Shown piece after piece: positions 1 through 8,832 of a stretch of DNA of 64,000 nucleotides. Made by a program: the position numbers and the translations under genes. This DNA comes from Chitinophaga costaii (GTDB lineage Bacteria; Bacteroidota; Bacteroidia; Chitinophagales; Chitinophagaceae), in assembly GCF_900094705.1 (NCBI RefSeq), contig NZ_FMAR01000008.1, forward strand, positions 140,469 to 204,468, in the 5' to 3' direction. Each line of letters begins with the position of its first letter. Position 1 is the stretch's first letter. The notes beneath the pieces are model-generated. The model did no database searches. It worked only from the letters and a program-made list of their open reading frames with translations, and was not told the DNA's origin.

Positions 1-600
1 CCATCTATCCATTTCTGTGGCCCTATTATTGACCAGGTCTCCCGTAAATAGAATAACATCGCTATGCTGGGCATTTACAAGATCCAGCCCCTTTTGCACC
101 CCTGCTGCATTGGTAAAGCTTCCGGAATGTACGTCCGTGATCTGGGTGATGGTAAACCCGTTGAACGCTTCCGGCAAATCAGGGAAGCTGATAGTTTCCC
201 GCCTTACTTTATAAAAATGTCGGCCCCGCGTAATGCCAAACAATACTATAAAAAAAATAACTGCTGCCAATGCCAGCACAAGCTCACTTATCCAAACTGA
301 TCTCGGTGGAAAGCCACGGAACAGCCGGGTGATGTCTTCTAATAGGAGTAGCGGCGTTGAAAATAAGCGGGGAATAAATGCCAGCAATATGCCGCCCATC
401 AGCCAGGAAAATAAGGTCTGCTGCAAGCGGGAGCCACGGGGCAGGAAAATAGCGGCTACCAGGCCACCCATCAATAAACCATCTACCAGCCAATAAACCC
501 ATAAAAAAGTGCCGGATCCTGACAGGGTGCGCAGTGCCTGGTAGAAATAAAGATCGGCCATGAGCCATAATACAATAACCAGATAAAGTCTTTTTGCCAT
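1..600 (-). CDS. Membrane-anchored metallophosphoesterase (5' part only)
   Basis: The gene starts at 600 and stays open to the window edge, giving the first 200 residues. Residues 1-140 hold about four hydrophobic segments (MAKRLYLVIVLWLMADLYF first), followed by the start of a calcineurin-like phosphoesterase domain. The metal-binding motifs DVHSG (after ITQIT) and GDLVNN are both visible. The family (YkuE/YaeI-like) hydrolyses phosphoester bonds on the outer face of the inner membrane using two metal ions; the substrate cannot be told from sequence. The remaining metal motifs (GNHE, GHxH) must lie beyond position 1. Family and partial state are clear, the exact role is not. Confidence 0.85.
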   Translation of the reverse strand, partial: MAKRLYLVIVLWLMADLYFYQALRTLSGSGTFLWVYWLVDGLLMGGLVAAIFLPRGSRLQQTLFSWLMGGILLAFIPRLFSTPLLLLEDITRLFRGFPPRSVWISELVLALAAVIFFIVLFGITRGRHFYKVRRETISFPDLPEAFNGFTITQITDVHSGSFTNAAGVQKGLDLVNAQHSDVILFTGDLVNNRATEMDRW

Positions 601-693
601 GAGTTTAAAATGCGCGTAATGGGCGCTTGCTGTAGGTAGACGTATGAAGAAGGAGAATATTGTACGCTCCGGCAATAGCTGGGTCATTTATAA

Positions 694-1227
694 TCAGGGC
701 AATGCCAGCGCCGCATACATGGTGCCACCATACACCGATTGCACTGTTCCCAATTGCTGAACAGAAGCCCATCCGGCGGCCTGTAGCAAGGGCCGTAGGG
801 AGGCAAAGCTTACCGGCCAGGGTACCCATTGTTCTACAGGGCGGTCGGTATCATATTCAACGATCAGCAACGGGCCTTTTTGGGGGGAATTACGATAATA
901 AGTAGTTAAGGTTCCAAAGAAGGCGGGCTTGTCTTCTACATAATGCAGGGCGTTTGCCAGGAGAAAGCCATCTACCTCTGTAGGCAAGGGCATCCGGATA
1001 AAATCGGCATAGAAGGGTATGAGTGACACCCCATTCACCACATCGCTGTGTAATTTGGGCCGCAGATCTACGCCATATACGGCGCTGCGGCGGGGTAGCA
1101 AATGTGCGAGCGCTTCCGTAAAAAGGCCTTCCCCGCACCCGAGATCGGCCCAGCATACCGGGCTGGTGGCAATGATGCTTCGAAGGGCAGGATGATCAAG
1201 AAGTTGGATAGCTGCTGATAAACGCAT
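694..1227 (-). CDS. SAM-dependent methyltransferase (class I)
   Basis: This is a short class I methyltransferase of about 177 residues. Motif I reads WADLGCGEGLFT, followed by an acidic residue in YGVDLRP; further on FLLANALHYVED fits the motif IV region. An upstream ATG at 1260 is also possible. I prefer 1227 because a Bacteroidota-type promoter (TTG at 1258-1260, 18 bases, TACCTTTG at 1232-1239) overlaps the longer version, so the transcript would begin close to 1227. It stands alone on the minus strand, downstream of nothing related. The methylated substrate is unknown. Confidence 0.75.
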   Translation of the reverse strand: MRLSAAIQLLDHPALRSIIATSPVCWADLGCGEGLFTEALAHLLPRRSAVYGVDLRPKLHSDVVNGVSLIPFYADFIRMPLPTEVDGFLLANALHYVEDKPAFFGTLTTYYRNSPQKGPLLIVEYDTDRPVEQWVPWPVSFASLRPLLQAAGWASVQQLGTVQSVYGGTMYAALALP

Positions 1228-1231
1228 GGCG

Positions 1232-1260
1232 CAAAGGTAAGCCAGGCCTTTGACATACAA
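1232..1260 (-). promoter_or_regulatory. Candidate Bacteroidota promoter for the methyltransferase
   Basis: Read on the minus strand: TTG, 18 bases, then TACCTTTG, matching the Bacteroidota sigma consensus TTTG-N(17-21)-TAnnTTTG. The ATG at 1227 is only four bases below the -7 box, implying a very short or absent leader. Confidence 0.4.
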
Positions 1261-1359
1261 TCGATGGATAAAAGAGGAGACTGTAAATTGGCTAAATTAT
1301 AGTATGGAAAATAAATGTTAAAATTATCAGACAGGAGCATAACTGTTCTATAAAGAAAT

Positions 1360-1847
1360 ATCTTACGAATAGTTGTATGGCCCATGATCTTTTATAAATA
1401 TTTACTGGACATCACCAGATTTAATGTACTGTTTTTTGTGTTAGTGTGGTTGATAAGTACCCTGAACATTGCACTGGGGCTTTCTGCCACGCTGGGCATG
1501 TTTGTATCTTTAGGGGTATTCCATTACTTCCAGGAGATCGAATATTACTTTTACCGCAACGCGGGATGGTCTAAGTGGGCACTCTTTTCCAGGGCCTGGA
1601 TCAATCTTACGAATAGTTGTATGGCCCATGATCTTTTATAAATATTTACTGGACATCACCAGATTTAATGTACTGTTTTTTGTGTTAGTGTGGTTGATAA
1701 GTACCCTGAACATTGCACTGGGGCTTTCTGCCACGCTGGGCATGTTTGTATCTTTAGGGGTATTCCATTACTTCCAGGAGATCGAATATTATTTTTACCG
1801 CAACGCGGGATGGTCTAAGTGGGCACTCTTTTCCAGGGCCTGGATCA
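1360..1847. repeat. Exact 244-bp tandem duplication
   Basis: Bases 1360-1603 and 1604-1847 are direct, abutting copies with a single C/T difference near 1546/1790. The unit spans 24 bases of leader, the start codon and the first 73 codons of a small membrane-protein gene. Since 244 is not a multiple of three, the first copy runs out of frame at the junction, while the second restores the full gene. Confidence 0.95.
1384..1641 (+). pseudogene. Truncated upstream copy of the small membrane protein
   Basis: Residues 1-73 are identical to those of the gene starting at 1628. At the duplication junction the frame shifts, and the product ends with an unrelated tail (NLTNSCMAHDLL), losing the third predicted membrane segment. 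Its stop overlaps the start of the intact copy by 14 bases, so translation could be coupled. It may be an inert by-product or make a shortened protein. Confidence 0.7.
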
Positions 1848-1909
1848 TCAATGCCGCCCTTTGTTTCATCATTTATTTATTGCGTGTATGTTTCACCATT
1901 TGGAGATAG
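1628..1909 (+). CDS. Small membrane protein beside an ABC ATPase
   Basis: A 93-residue protein with about three hydrophobic segments (VLFFVLVWLISTLNIAL, the ATLGMFVSLGVF region, and INAALCFIIYLL near the C-terminus). No known family is recognised. Its end overlaps the start of the ABC ATPase gene by 22 bases, implying translational coupling and probably a shared function, for example a small membrane partner of the ATPase. The 5' three quarters of the gene are duplicated upstream. Confidence 0.65.
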   Translation: MIFYKYLLDITRFNVLFFVLVWLISTLNIALGLSATLGMFVSLGVFHYFQEIEYYFYRNAGWSKWALFSRAWIINAALCFIIYLLRVCFTIWR

Positions 1910-2559
1910 ATGCGGTGGAGTTCCGGGTGCGCCGTAAAATTATTTTGAAAGAAGTAAAGCTGGAATGCCGCACCGGCCAGGTAATAGGATTGCTGGGCCG
2001 TAATGGCAGTGGTAAGTCTACCTTGCTGAAAATATTGTTTGGCATACAACGGCCCACCATGGCCCATGTGCGTTTGGACGGGGCCCTGCTGGAACTGCGC
2101 CAGGCGCACCGGCATGCCATCGCCTACAGCCCGCAGGATATTACATTGCCCAAAGATATTACGGTAAGTTCACTGGTGCAATTGGTATATGAAGATGCCC
2201 TTTCGCAAGATCGTATATTGGGGACGGCCGGCATGTATAAGCTGGTCACTAAAAAAATACGCCACCTATCTCTGGGAGAGCAGAAGTATTTACAGTTTTT
2301 AATGACAATCCATTCTTTCCAGCACTTTATTTTATTAGACGAACCTTTCTCTATGGTAGATCCCTTACAGAAAGAAAACATCAAGGCAGTCATCCAGGAA
2401 ATGCGGGCCACGAAAGGTTTCATTGTAACCGATCATTATTACCGGGACGTGAATGATGTGTCGGACAATTTGATAGTGATGGATATGGGCGTAACCCGCG
2501 CGGCATCCACCACCGCAGATTTGGTGCGGCTGGGCTATCTGCCGCCGAGGAAGCCCTGA
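1888..2559 (+). CDS. ABC transporter ATP-binding protein
   Basis: A 223-residue ATPase subunit. Walker A is GRNGSGKST (residues about 37-45), the signature is the variant LSLGE, Walker B is FILLDEP followed by the D-loop region, and the switch histidine is in VTDHYY. The start at 1888 (MFHHLEIDAV) gives a normal N-terminus; an earlier ATG at 1819 lies inside the upstream gene. No large permease gene is nearby; the only candidate partner is the 93-residue membrane protein it overlaps. The transported substrate is unknown. Confidence 0.85.
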   Translation: MFHHLEIDAVEFRVRRKIILKEVKLECRTGQVIGLLGRNGSGKSTLLKILFGIQRPTMAHVRLDGALLELRQAHRHAIAYSPQDITLPKDITVSSLVQLVYEDALSQDRILGTAGMYKLVTKKIRHLSLGEQKYLQFLMTIHSFQHFILLDEPFSMVDPLQKENIKAVIQEMRATKGFIVTDHYYRDVNDVSDNLIVMDMGVTRAASTTADLVRLGYLPPRKP

Positions 2560-2618
2560 TCGCTAACGCCCCATGCTGCTAAACAGTAAGGAGGGTTATG
2601 GTTTAAATCGCCGTATCA

Positions 2619-2886
2619 TTATATCTCTTTCAGGCTAACCTTTACTTTATCGCCATCCTTTTGAATAGTGGCTTTGGATGCTATGTCAGCCGTTGCGCCG
2701 GTAGAGGCGTTGGCCGTATTGTAGATGGAGATATTAATCCCACTCAATCCCGTTCCATTGTGAGTAAGCGGTACCTTCAAATACGCTGTTGCCATTTTCT
2801 ATTTGTTGTATTTGCCACAGCCTATGATCTTCTTTATCGATAATATCCGTATAGTACGCGCCCGTACTTACTTCTAATGCCGTCAT
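2619..2886 (-). pseudogene. Possible remnant of a small gene with a frameshift
   Basis: On the minus strand a 50-codon frame begins MTALEVSTGAYYTD and stops; an overlapping second frame (MATAYLKVPLTHNG, 58 codons) continues to KVKVSLKEI and a stop at 2619. The two pieces read like one short protein split by a frameshift, but no family is recognised. The second frame could also be a small gene of its own. The rest of 2560-3079 shows nothing else. Confidence 0.3.
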
Positions 2887-3079
2887 AATCCAACTTTTAT
2901 GATAGCCAGTTAAAAGAAGTGAAAAATTTTATATTTGTTAAATCCCAGTTCGTATTTTGATAAAAAATATATGTGAGTAGTAAAATTGTACACTTTTTAG
3001 AATGACCAGGTAGGAATGTTTAAAAGATAAGCCGCATGGTTAAACAAGTTCACAACATATTTTTTGACAAACCAACATG

Positions 3080-4969
3080 TTATTTAGCCCTCTTTTCCAA
3101 TACATCGCGCGGTACAATCAAAATTTTCCCCACGGCGGTATTGCCGTTGAAAGACTGTGCCCTCAATTGATAGATGCCTTTGGGAATAAGGATAGGCGTT
3201 CCGGTATAATGGGCAGAAGAGGTGTCAGGGTTTGTATTGTCCAGGGTATAATAAATATCAAGGTTGTCGATATCAGTACTAAGATATGCAAGTAATTGTT
3301 GCTGCTGATCTTTTTTGGCTGTTGCAAGTACATCATAAGCTGCCCTGGAATAATTGATGTGTGCTGCATCTAAAATTTTGTAGTGGTATGCTAATTTTTC
3401 CTGGAAAGAAGTCCAGCTTTGTTTGGATGATGGCGACCAAAAAATTTCGGATAGTGCCAGGGAGCGAGGCCATGTCATGTATTCTGCATGCCGTTCGGTT
3501 GGTACAGACTCGGTCCATAAATTGCCTTGGCCTCCCAGCACCAGCGTGCTGTCTATGCCTGCAGGTACCGGGTTCCATTGATAGGCTGTTTTCAAACGCA
3601 GCATACTGTATGTATCGGGTTCTAATTGCGGATCGCCCTGGTATAAATCGAGGTAAGTATTTTCGCTGGGTGTAAAAATAACCTGGTGGCCTTGTTTGGC
3701 GGCATCTATGCCTCCCTGTATGCCCCGCCAGCTCATTACCGTTGCTTCCGGCGCCAATCCTCCTTCCAGGATTTCGTCCCATCCGATTAATTTTTTCTGA
3801 TTTTTTTTCAGGATTTTTTCTACTCTTTTGATAAAGTAGCTCTGCAGTGCCTGTTCGTCTTGTATCCCTTGTTGTTTCATAAAATGCTGTATCATGGTCG
3901 AACGTTTCCAGAATTGCTTTGTACATTCATCGCCACCAATATGGATATAATCTCCCGGGAACAAAGCCGCTATTTCTGTAAAAACTTTTTCAAGGAAAGT
4001 GTACACGCGTTCGTCTGCTGGATTTAACGTATTGTCATCTATATTGTAGAATTTACTTCCTGGGTTTACGTAATAATTGTTTTTCGTGTCTGACAAGTAG
4101 GGATAAGCAGCAATGGCTGCCAGTGAATGGCCGGGAACATCGATCTCCGGTACAATGGTGATATGCCTTTCGGCGGCATATGCAACTATTTCCCTTATGT
4201 CCTGTTGTGTATAATATCCTCCATAAGTAGCTTTTTCATCTTTTTGGGGTGGTTCAAATGACCACCACTGCCCAGTTCTGGGCACCCGCCAAGCACCAAC
4301 CTCCGTTAGGCGCGGAAAAGATTTTATTTCTATGCGCCATCCCTGGTCATCAGCTAAATGCCAATGGAAAATGTTGAATTTATAGCGGGCCATGTCATCA
4401 ATATATTTTTTCACGAAATCTTTCGAAAAAAAATGTCTGCTTACATCCAGCATCAGCCCTCTCCATTTAAACCGGGGGTAGTCCACAATTTCTATGATGG
4501 GCAGGCTACATGAACTCTTGCCGGCTTCATTTGAAAGAGGAAGCAGTTGGCGTATTGTTTGTAAACCATAAAATATACCTGCCGTTTCACGTGCCTGCAG
4601 CTTTAATTCATTATTCGTAATAGAAAGCTGGTAACCCTCCTCATTACTGGTAGTTTTAAGCGTGGGGTTTAGTATTATCTTGATAGAGCGCTCCGAGGCA
4701 GCTGCTTTATATTTTACAGGTAAGGTATATCCTGTCAACGAGTTGATCCATTCATTAACACGGTGGCCCAACCTCATAAGTTCAGGATTATCCGGCGGTA
4801 TGATGAGGGAAGTATGCTCGTCAATGATGAATGCCCCCGTACCAGCAATGGCGGATACCGGTTCTGGTAAAATAGTTGGTTTTATTTGTGCCATACCGGT
4901 GTAGCAGGTAAACACCCAAAGTAAAACGAATAAATATCGTGTTCGGCTTATGTAAAAATTATTATTCAT
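3080..4969 (-). CDS. Secreted GH20 beta-N-acetylhexosaminidase
   Basis: 629 residues. An N-terminal signal peptide ends near MAQ (residue 27). The GH20b N-terminal domain (about 30-165) leads into the (beta/alpha)8 catalytic domain (about 166-500). Hallmarks are FHWHLADDQGWRIE and the catalytic HIGGDE at 343-348, where D347 and E348 are the expected pair for substrate-assisted catalysis through the substrate N-acetyl group. The C-terminus carries the small chitobiase/hexosaminidase beta domain (YYTLDNTNPDTSS region). It removes terminal GlcNAc or GalNAc from glycans, in the periplasm or at the surface. It stands alone, away from the PUL with the other GH20. Confidence 0.93.
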   Translation of the reverse strand: MNNNFYISRTRYLFVLLWVFTCYTGMAQIKPTILPEPVSAIAGTGAFIIDEHTSLIIPPDNPELMRLGHRVNEWINSLTGYTLPVKYKAAASERSIKIILNPTLKTTSNEEGYQLSITNNELKLQARETAGIFYGLQTIRQLLPLSNEAGKSSCSLPIIEIVDYPRFKWRGLMLDVSRHFFSKDFVKKYIDDMARYKFNIFHWHLADDQGWRIEIKSFPRLTEVGAWRVPRTGQWWSFEPPQKDEKATYGGYYTQQDIREIVAYAAERHITIVPEIDVPGHSLAAIAAYPYLSDTKNNYYVNPGSKFYNIDDNTLNPADERVYTFLEKVFTEIAALFPGDYIHIGGDECTKQFWKRSTMIQHFMKQQGIQDEQALQSYFIKRVEKILKKNQKKLIGWDEILEGGLAPEATVMSWRGIQGGIDAAKQGHQVIFTPSENTYLDLYQGDPQLEPDTYSMLRLKTAYQWNPVPAGIDSTLVLGGQGNLWTESVPTERHAEYMTWPRSLALSEIFWSPSSKQSWTSFQEKLAYHYKILDAAHINYSRAAYDVLATAKKDQQQQLLAYLSTDIDNLDIYYTLDNTNPDTSSAHYTGTPILIPKGIYQLRAQSFNGNTAVGKILIVPRDVLEKRAK

Positions 4970-5531
4970 ATACTGATGATGGTTGTTTTTTACCTTCTAG
5001 GAATTTAATCTTGCTTTATTTAATAGGTACTAAATTAAAGCGCATAATTGATAATTTAATACCACGGCATTGAGAAAAAACTATAACAGTGCATTCCAGT
5101 AAGAAGCGGCTCGCTGTATAAAATATTGTGAGCTTCAGCAGTAGCATCCATCTGTGGATCCATACTACAAGAGCTGTACTCAGTGTGGGCTATGGTTGCA
5201 ATCAGCTAGCGGGCCATCACCCCGGTTGGGGGCGTTCTGTAAGCCAGCTATTTTACCCAGGAGGAGGTCCTGATGTCCATGGCAAGTTCACTTTGCAAAA
5301 TAGAAAATTGCTGTCGCAAAATATATACTGCCATATTGCAGGTACATAGGTAAAAAATTTAAAAAATTAAATGGGTATTTCTATTCAATTAAACAGTGGT
5401 CTAAGTCGAATATGGCTCATAAAAGATATTTTAAGAGAAGATTTTGCGATTAGTGCTTATTGTGAATTTAAATGACAAGCCCAATACCACACTAGGCATC
5501 ATTAAAAACGATGGCATTCACTTTTCGTTTT
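4970..5531. other. Intergenic region without a supported gene
   Basis: No open frame here resembles a known protein; a 73-codon frame at 5128-5349 has no recognisable features. The AT-rich stretch just above 4969 probably carries the GH20 promoter, but no clear box is seen. Confidence 0.5.
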
Positions 5532-6401
5532 TTATTTCTCCATTAACAATTTCCCCAATTCAATCGCGGATTTTTTGCGATAAGCATCTTTAGGCCAAAT
5601 CAGGGATGCTTTCATCACGTTGTCTTTACCTCCTATTGGTATTGCTTTTAATCCTTCCTGTTTCGATACAGTTGCTGCAGTAAGTATCGTAGCCCATTTC
5701 CCTGTTTTTACCAAGTTAACCAGTGTATGGATATCGTTTAATTCCATCCGCATGTCAAGCTTCAATTGCTCCTGTTGTATTATCTTATTTATAAACTTTC
5801 TCGTGTGGAAACCTTTACCTGGCAAAACAAGTGGCACCTGAACAATATCCTTAAATGATATTTTGCGGCGGCCTGCCAGCGGATGGGTGTTTTTAACAAT
5901 CAAAGAAAGCTGGGACGTAAACAGTGGATAAGAAACAACCTGTTCCGGTTTGCTCACTTTGCCCAGCAGTAAAACAAAGTCAATCAGGCCCTCTTCTAAT
6001 TGCCCCAATAAAACTTCCGATGTGCCAAATTCTACGGATACGATAATTCCTGGAAATTTTTCGGAGAAAGCGATGAGTGCCGGCGTTAACCTGGGTATTA
6101 GTGCATGGGTGGCTCCAATCTTCAGTTCACCCGTTTTTAAATTCTGCAGATCATTTAGCGCTTGTTTACCCTGCTGGGATGCTGCGACGGTGTGTTGTGC
6201 AAATGGTAAAAAGACCTTGCCCGCCTCCGTCAGTTTAACCCGCTTTCCGATTCTGTCAAAAAGCAGCATGTTTAAATCGTTTTCCAGCTGTTTCAGCTGT
6301 TGGGATAACGTACCCTGTGTGATAAAACAGGCCTCTGCTGCCGCCGTAAAATTTAATAATTCGGCTGCCTTTATAAAATATTTCAATTGGCGTAACTCCA
6401 T
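5532..6401 (-). CDS. LysR-family transcriptional regulator
   Basis: About 289 residues from MELRQLKYF, the classic LysR N-terminus. An upstream ATG at 6434 would add residues lying inside the operator palindrome, so I prefer 6401. The winged HTH covers residues about 1-60 (FTAAAEACFITQGTLSQQLKQLE), with the linker helix and then a periplasmic-binding-like effector domain (about 90-289). It is transcribed away from the carboxylesterase gene, the usual arrangement for a LysR regulator and its target. The palindrome at 6417-6439 is a likely shared operator. The effector is unknown. Confidence 0.92.
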   Translation of the reverse strand: MELRQLKYFIKAAELLNFTAAAEACFITQGTLSQQLKQLENDLNMLLFDRIGKRVKLTEAGKVFLPFAQHTVAASQQGKQALNDLQNLKTGELKIGATHALIPRLTPALIAFSEKFPGIIVSVEFGTSEVLLGQLEEGLIDFVLLLGKVSKPEQVVSYPLFTSQLSLIVKNTHPLAGRRKISFKDIVQVPLVLPGKGFHTRKFINKIIQQEQLKLDMRMELNDIHTLVNLVKTGKWATILTAATVSKQEGLKAIPIGGKDNVMKASLIWPKDAYRKKSAIELGKLLMEK

Positions 6402-6416
6402 TTCCAAAAATACTTT

Positions 6417-6439
6417 AATCATTGATAATATCAATGATT
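6417..6439. promoter_or_regulatory. Palindromic candidate LysR operator
   Basis: Perfect 10-bp inverted repeat (AATCATTGAT, 3-base spacer, ATCAATGATT) 15 bases above the LysR start. It contains ATTGATAATATCAAT, a T-N11-A box typical of LysR regulators, so it may serve autoregulation and control of the divergent esterase gene. Confidence 0.65.
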
Positions 6440-6730
6440 TCTATTGAAATTAATCGTTTAGTATATTGAAAAATAGGAAGGACCTTTGGCCTTACCGGAA
6501 GGATTAATGCATTTAAGCAATAAACGGCCATTAGCCGATAATTATCCGTACAAGAAAATTAACATGATTCGTTATATAGTAAACTACTAAACCTTGTACC
6601 TACCCTTGAATATAGCAATATTTAATTACCGGTAAATAACCTGATAATGCCTTATGGTGCGGCCAATGCGGAACGGTTATTGAGATAAATTAAATGCCTG
6701 TTTAATAAATAAAAATACTTAATTATCATC

Positions 6731-8302
6731 ATGAACATGAACTTATCTCCAATCATCAATACGGTAGCGGGAAAGCTACAGGGAAAAGCAGAAAACGACT
6801 GTTTCAACTTTAAGGGAATTCCCTATGGAGAATCAACAGGAGGAGTAAACAGATTTAAACCACCTGTTCCAAAGGCTCCTTGGCAAGGCGTGCTGGAAGC
6901 TGTTAACTATGGAAACTCAGCTCCCCAAGGCATTCTAAAAATGGGTGGGGCTAATGCAGCCGCCAAGGTTGACAATGCTGAGGTGAACGGTGTAATTCAA
7001 GCTATGCTGGATTTGGCAGGCCTTTCTGCCATACCGGTACAATTTGACGAAGACTGCCTTTACCTTAATGTTTTTACGTCTGGTACCGATAACAAAAAAC
7101 GCCCTGTAATGGTGTGGCTGCATGGTGGCGGTTTCTCGGTGGGCTCCAGCGCTTCGGTCGCTTTTGACGGCAGCTTTCTTTGTAAAAAAGAAGGGGTGGT
7201 GGTCGTGACCTTAAATCACCGCCTGGGTGCTGCTGGTTTTTTGAACCTGGGCGAGTTTGATGAAGCGTTTGCGGATGCTGCCAATGCAGGAATGCTGGAT
7301 ATTGTGCTGGCATTAAAATGGGTTCAACAGCATATTGCAGCATTTGGGGGAGATCCCGGTAATGTAACCATTTTCGGGCAAAGCGGCGGTGGCAGGAAAG
7401 TAAGTGTATTAATGGCTATGCCTGAAGCACAGGGTCTTTTCCATAAAGCGATCGTTCAAAGTGGATCGGCGGAACGCATCATTCCATTAGCCGCGTCAAA
7501 AAAGGTAAGCCAACTGGTAGCGGATAAACTGGGCATAACAAAGGATAACGCTTCCAAATTTCAAGAGTTACCCCTCTATGAAATTTTTAAGGTTGTTTCC
7601 GAGGTAGAATTTCCGGTGAACAATTTTTCATCTGTAGTGGCGCCAGCCGTTGACGGGCGTAATGTATTAACGGACCCTTTTTATCCCAAAGCTCCTGCTG
7701 ATAGCGCAAACATTCCCCTTTTAATTGGTACAGACCTTAATGAAATGACTACGTTTCTGATTGGTAACCCGCTATGGTTAAATTATAGCGAGGAGCAAGC
7801 TAGGCAACATGCCGCAAGGGTGGTAAAGGTTGGTGACAAAGCTTACAGCTTTTATAAACAGTTGTTACCGGATGCGTCGCCAGCATATGTACTGGAAGCA
7901 GTGCTTAGCGATGCCACTTACTGGTATGGTTCTGTAGTAACTGCGGAAAGCAAATCAAAACAGCAGGCGGCTCCAGTTTTTATGTACCGGATGGATTATC
8001 AATCATCTGCTTTAGGTAAGTGCTTAAAATCGCCGCATGGTATTGAGATTCCTTTTGTGTTTGGCAACACAGAGTTTGGGGAAGAAATCCTTGCCAAAGG
8101 ACCATCACGCGACCGTCTTACAGCAGTAATGTCGAATGCCTGGGCAAATTTTGCACGGTCTGGCAATCCTTCATCGGCCCAACTGCAATGGCCTGCCTAT
8201 ACAACAACCGATCGTAAGACGATGATATTTAATGACCCAATCGAACTGGTTAATGATCCTGAACATGAAAGAAGAATGTTTTGGGAGGCTAACTATTTTT
8301 AA
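6731..8302 (+). CDS. Type B carboxylesterase
   Basis: 523 residues, the usual length for the family (PnbA-like). The nucleophile elbow is FGQSGGG after NVTIF; the oxyanion-hole region WLHGGGF lies near residue 130; the acidic triad residue is probably in GTDLNEM, and the histidine in SPHGIEIPFVFGN. No signal peptide is seen, so a cytoplasmic enzyme is likely. It hydrolyses carboxylic esters of unknown identity. The divergent LysR gene probably controls it. The downstream gap up to 8832 includes the left edge of the defence island. Confidence 0.92.
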   Translation: MNMNLSPIINTVAGKLQGKAENDCFNFKGIPYGESTGGVNRFKPPVPKAPWQGVLEAVNYGNSAPQGILKMGGANAAAKVDNAEVNGVIQAMLDLAGLSAIPVQFDEDCLYLNVFTSGTDNKKRPVMVWLHGGGFSVGSSASVAFDGSFLCKKEGVVVVTLNHRLGAAGFLNLGEFDEAFADAANAGMLDIVLALKWVQQHIAAFGGDPGNVTIFGQSGGGRKVSVLMAMPEAQGLFHKAIVQSGSAERIIPLAASKKVSQLVADKLGITKDNASKFQELPLYEIFKVVSEVEFPVNNFSSVVAPAVDGRNVLTDPFYPKAPADSANIPLLIGTDLNEMTTFLIGNPLWLNYSEEQARQHAARVVKVGDKAYSFYKQLLPDASPAYVLEAVLSDATYWYGSVVTAESKSKQQAAPVFMYRMDYQSSALGKCLKSPHGIEIPFVFGNTEFGEEILAKGPSRDRLTAVMSNAWANFARSGNPSSAQLQWPAYTTTDRKTMIFNDPIELVNDPEHERRMFWEANYF

Positions 8303-8679
8303 TTTTTTGATATCATTATTTTAATTGCTCTACCACCTCAAATAAAATGGACCGCTTGATTTACAAGGCCTTGGTGAACGTTTCCAACATGGGTTGCTTT
8401 ATGGGATAGTGGAAAGGTGGTAGTGAACCGGGACGGATTGTGCCGGAACTAATTTTGAAGCATGTGGTATTTTTCGTTCCGGTAATTATTCATTAAGACC
8501 ACTAAACTTGATGTTATGTTTGCTAAACAAATTATAAACATTTTCTTAAAACAGTAATTTAACAGCCGTTCTTATGATATAAATAAGAATTTAAAAAACA
8601 GGAAATAACTATATTGATTTGGAACAACAACTTTTTATTGAGTAGTACATAAACTATGAACTACATAGCCTTGAAATAG

Positions 8680-8710
8680 AAACGAGGATACTTAAACAGT
8701 ATCCTCGTTT
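8680..8710. terminator. Hairpin, probably the former tRNA-Lys terminator
   Basis: Perfect 12-bp stem (AAACGAGGATAC and its complement at 8699-8710) with a 7-base loop. It directly abuts the tRNA-Lys fragment at 8711. Read on the minus strand it would sit immediately after the tRNA 3' end if the island were removed, so it is most likely the original terminator, displaced by integration. The remaining bases of 8303-8679 show nothing recognisable. Confidence 0.7.
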
Positions 8711-8733
8711 GTGAACCGGTTGGGACTCGAACC
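8711..8733 (-). repeat. Left attachment site: copy of the tRNA-Lys 3' end
   Basis: These 23 bases are identical to 20431-20453, which cover the 3' acceptor strand and part of the T arm of the tRNA-Lys gene. No other part of a tRNA follows. This is the expected footprint of site-specific integration into a tRNA 3' end. Confidence 0.9.
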
Positions 8734-8832
8734 ATTTATTCGAGGATCTGAAGTTGCTTAGTGAGCTTCTAGCTGCTTAGATAACGTATAATGAAAAGGA
8801 AAATCAACAACATGTGGTGCATTCATTTTATT

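Noticed and set aside
284..568. 94-codon minus-strand frame
   Set aside because: It is an out-of-frame shadow of the metallophosphoesterase gene, which is open from 600 to the window edge.
2661..2843. Plus-strand 60-codon frame
   Set aside because: It lies opposite the more coherent minus-strand remnant at 2619-2886.
5128..5349. 73-codon frame in the gap before the LysR gene
   Set aside because: No family, no ribosome-binding site, and amino-acid pattern unlike a protein.
8711..8733. A second tRNA-Lys gene
   Set aside because: Only the 3' 23 bases match; no anticodon or D arm follows. It is an attachment-site copy.
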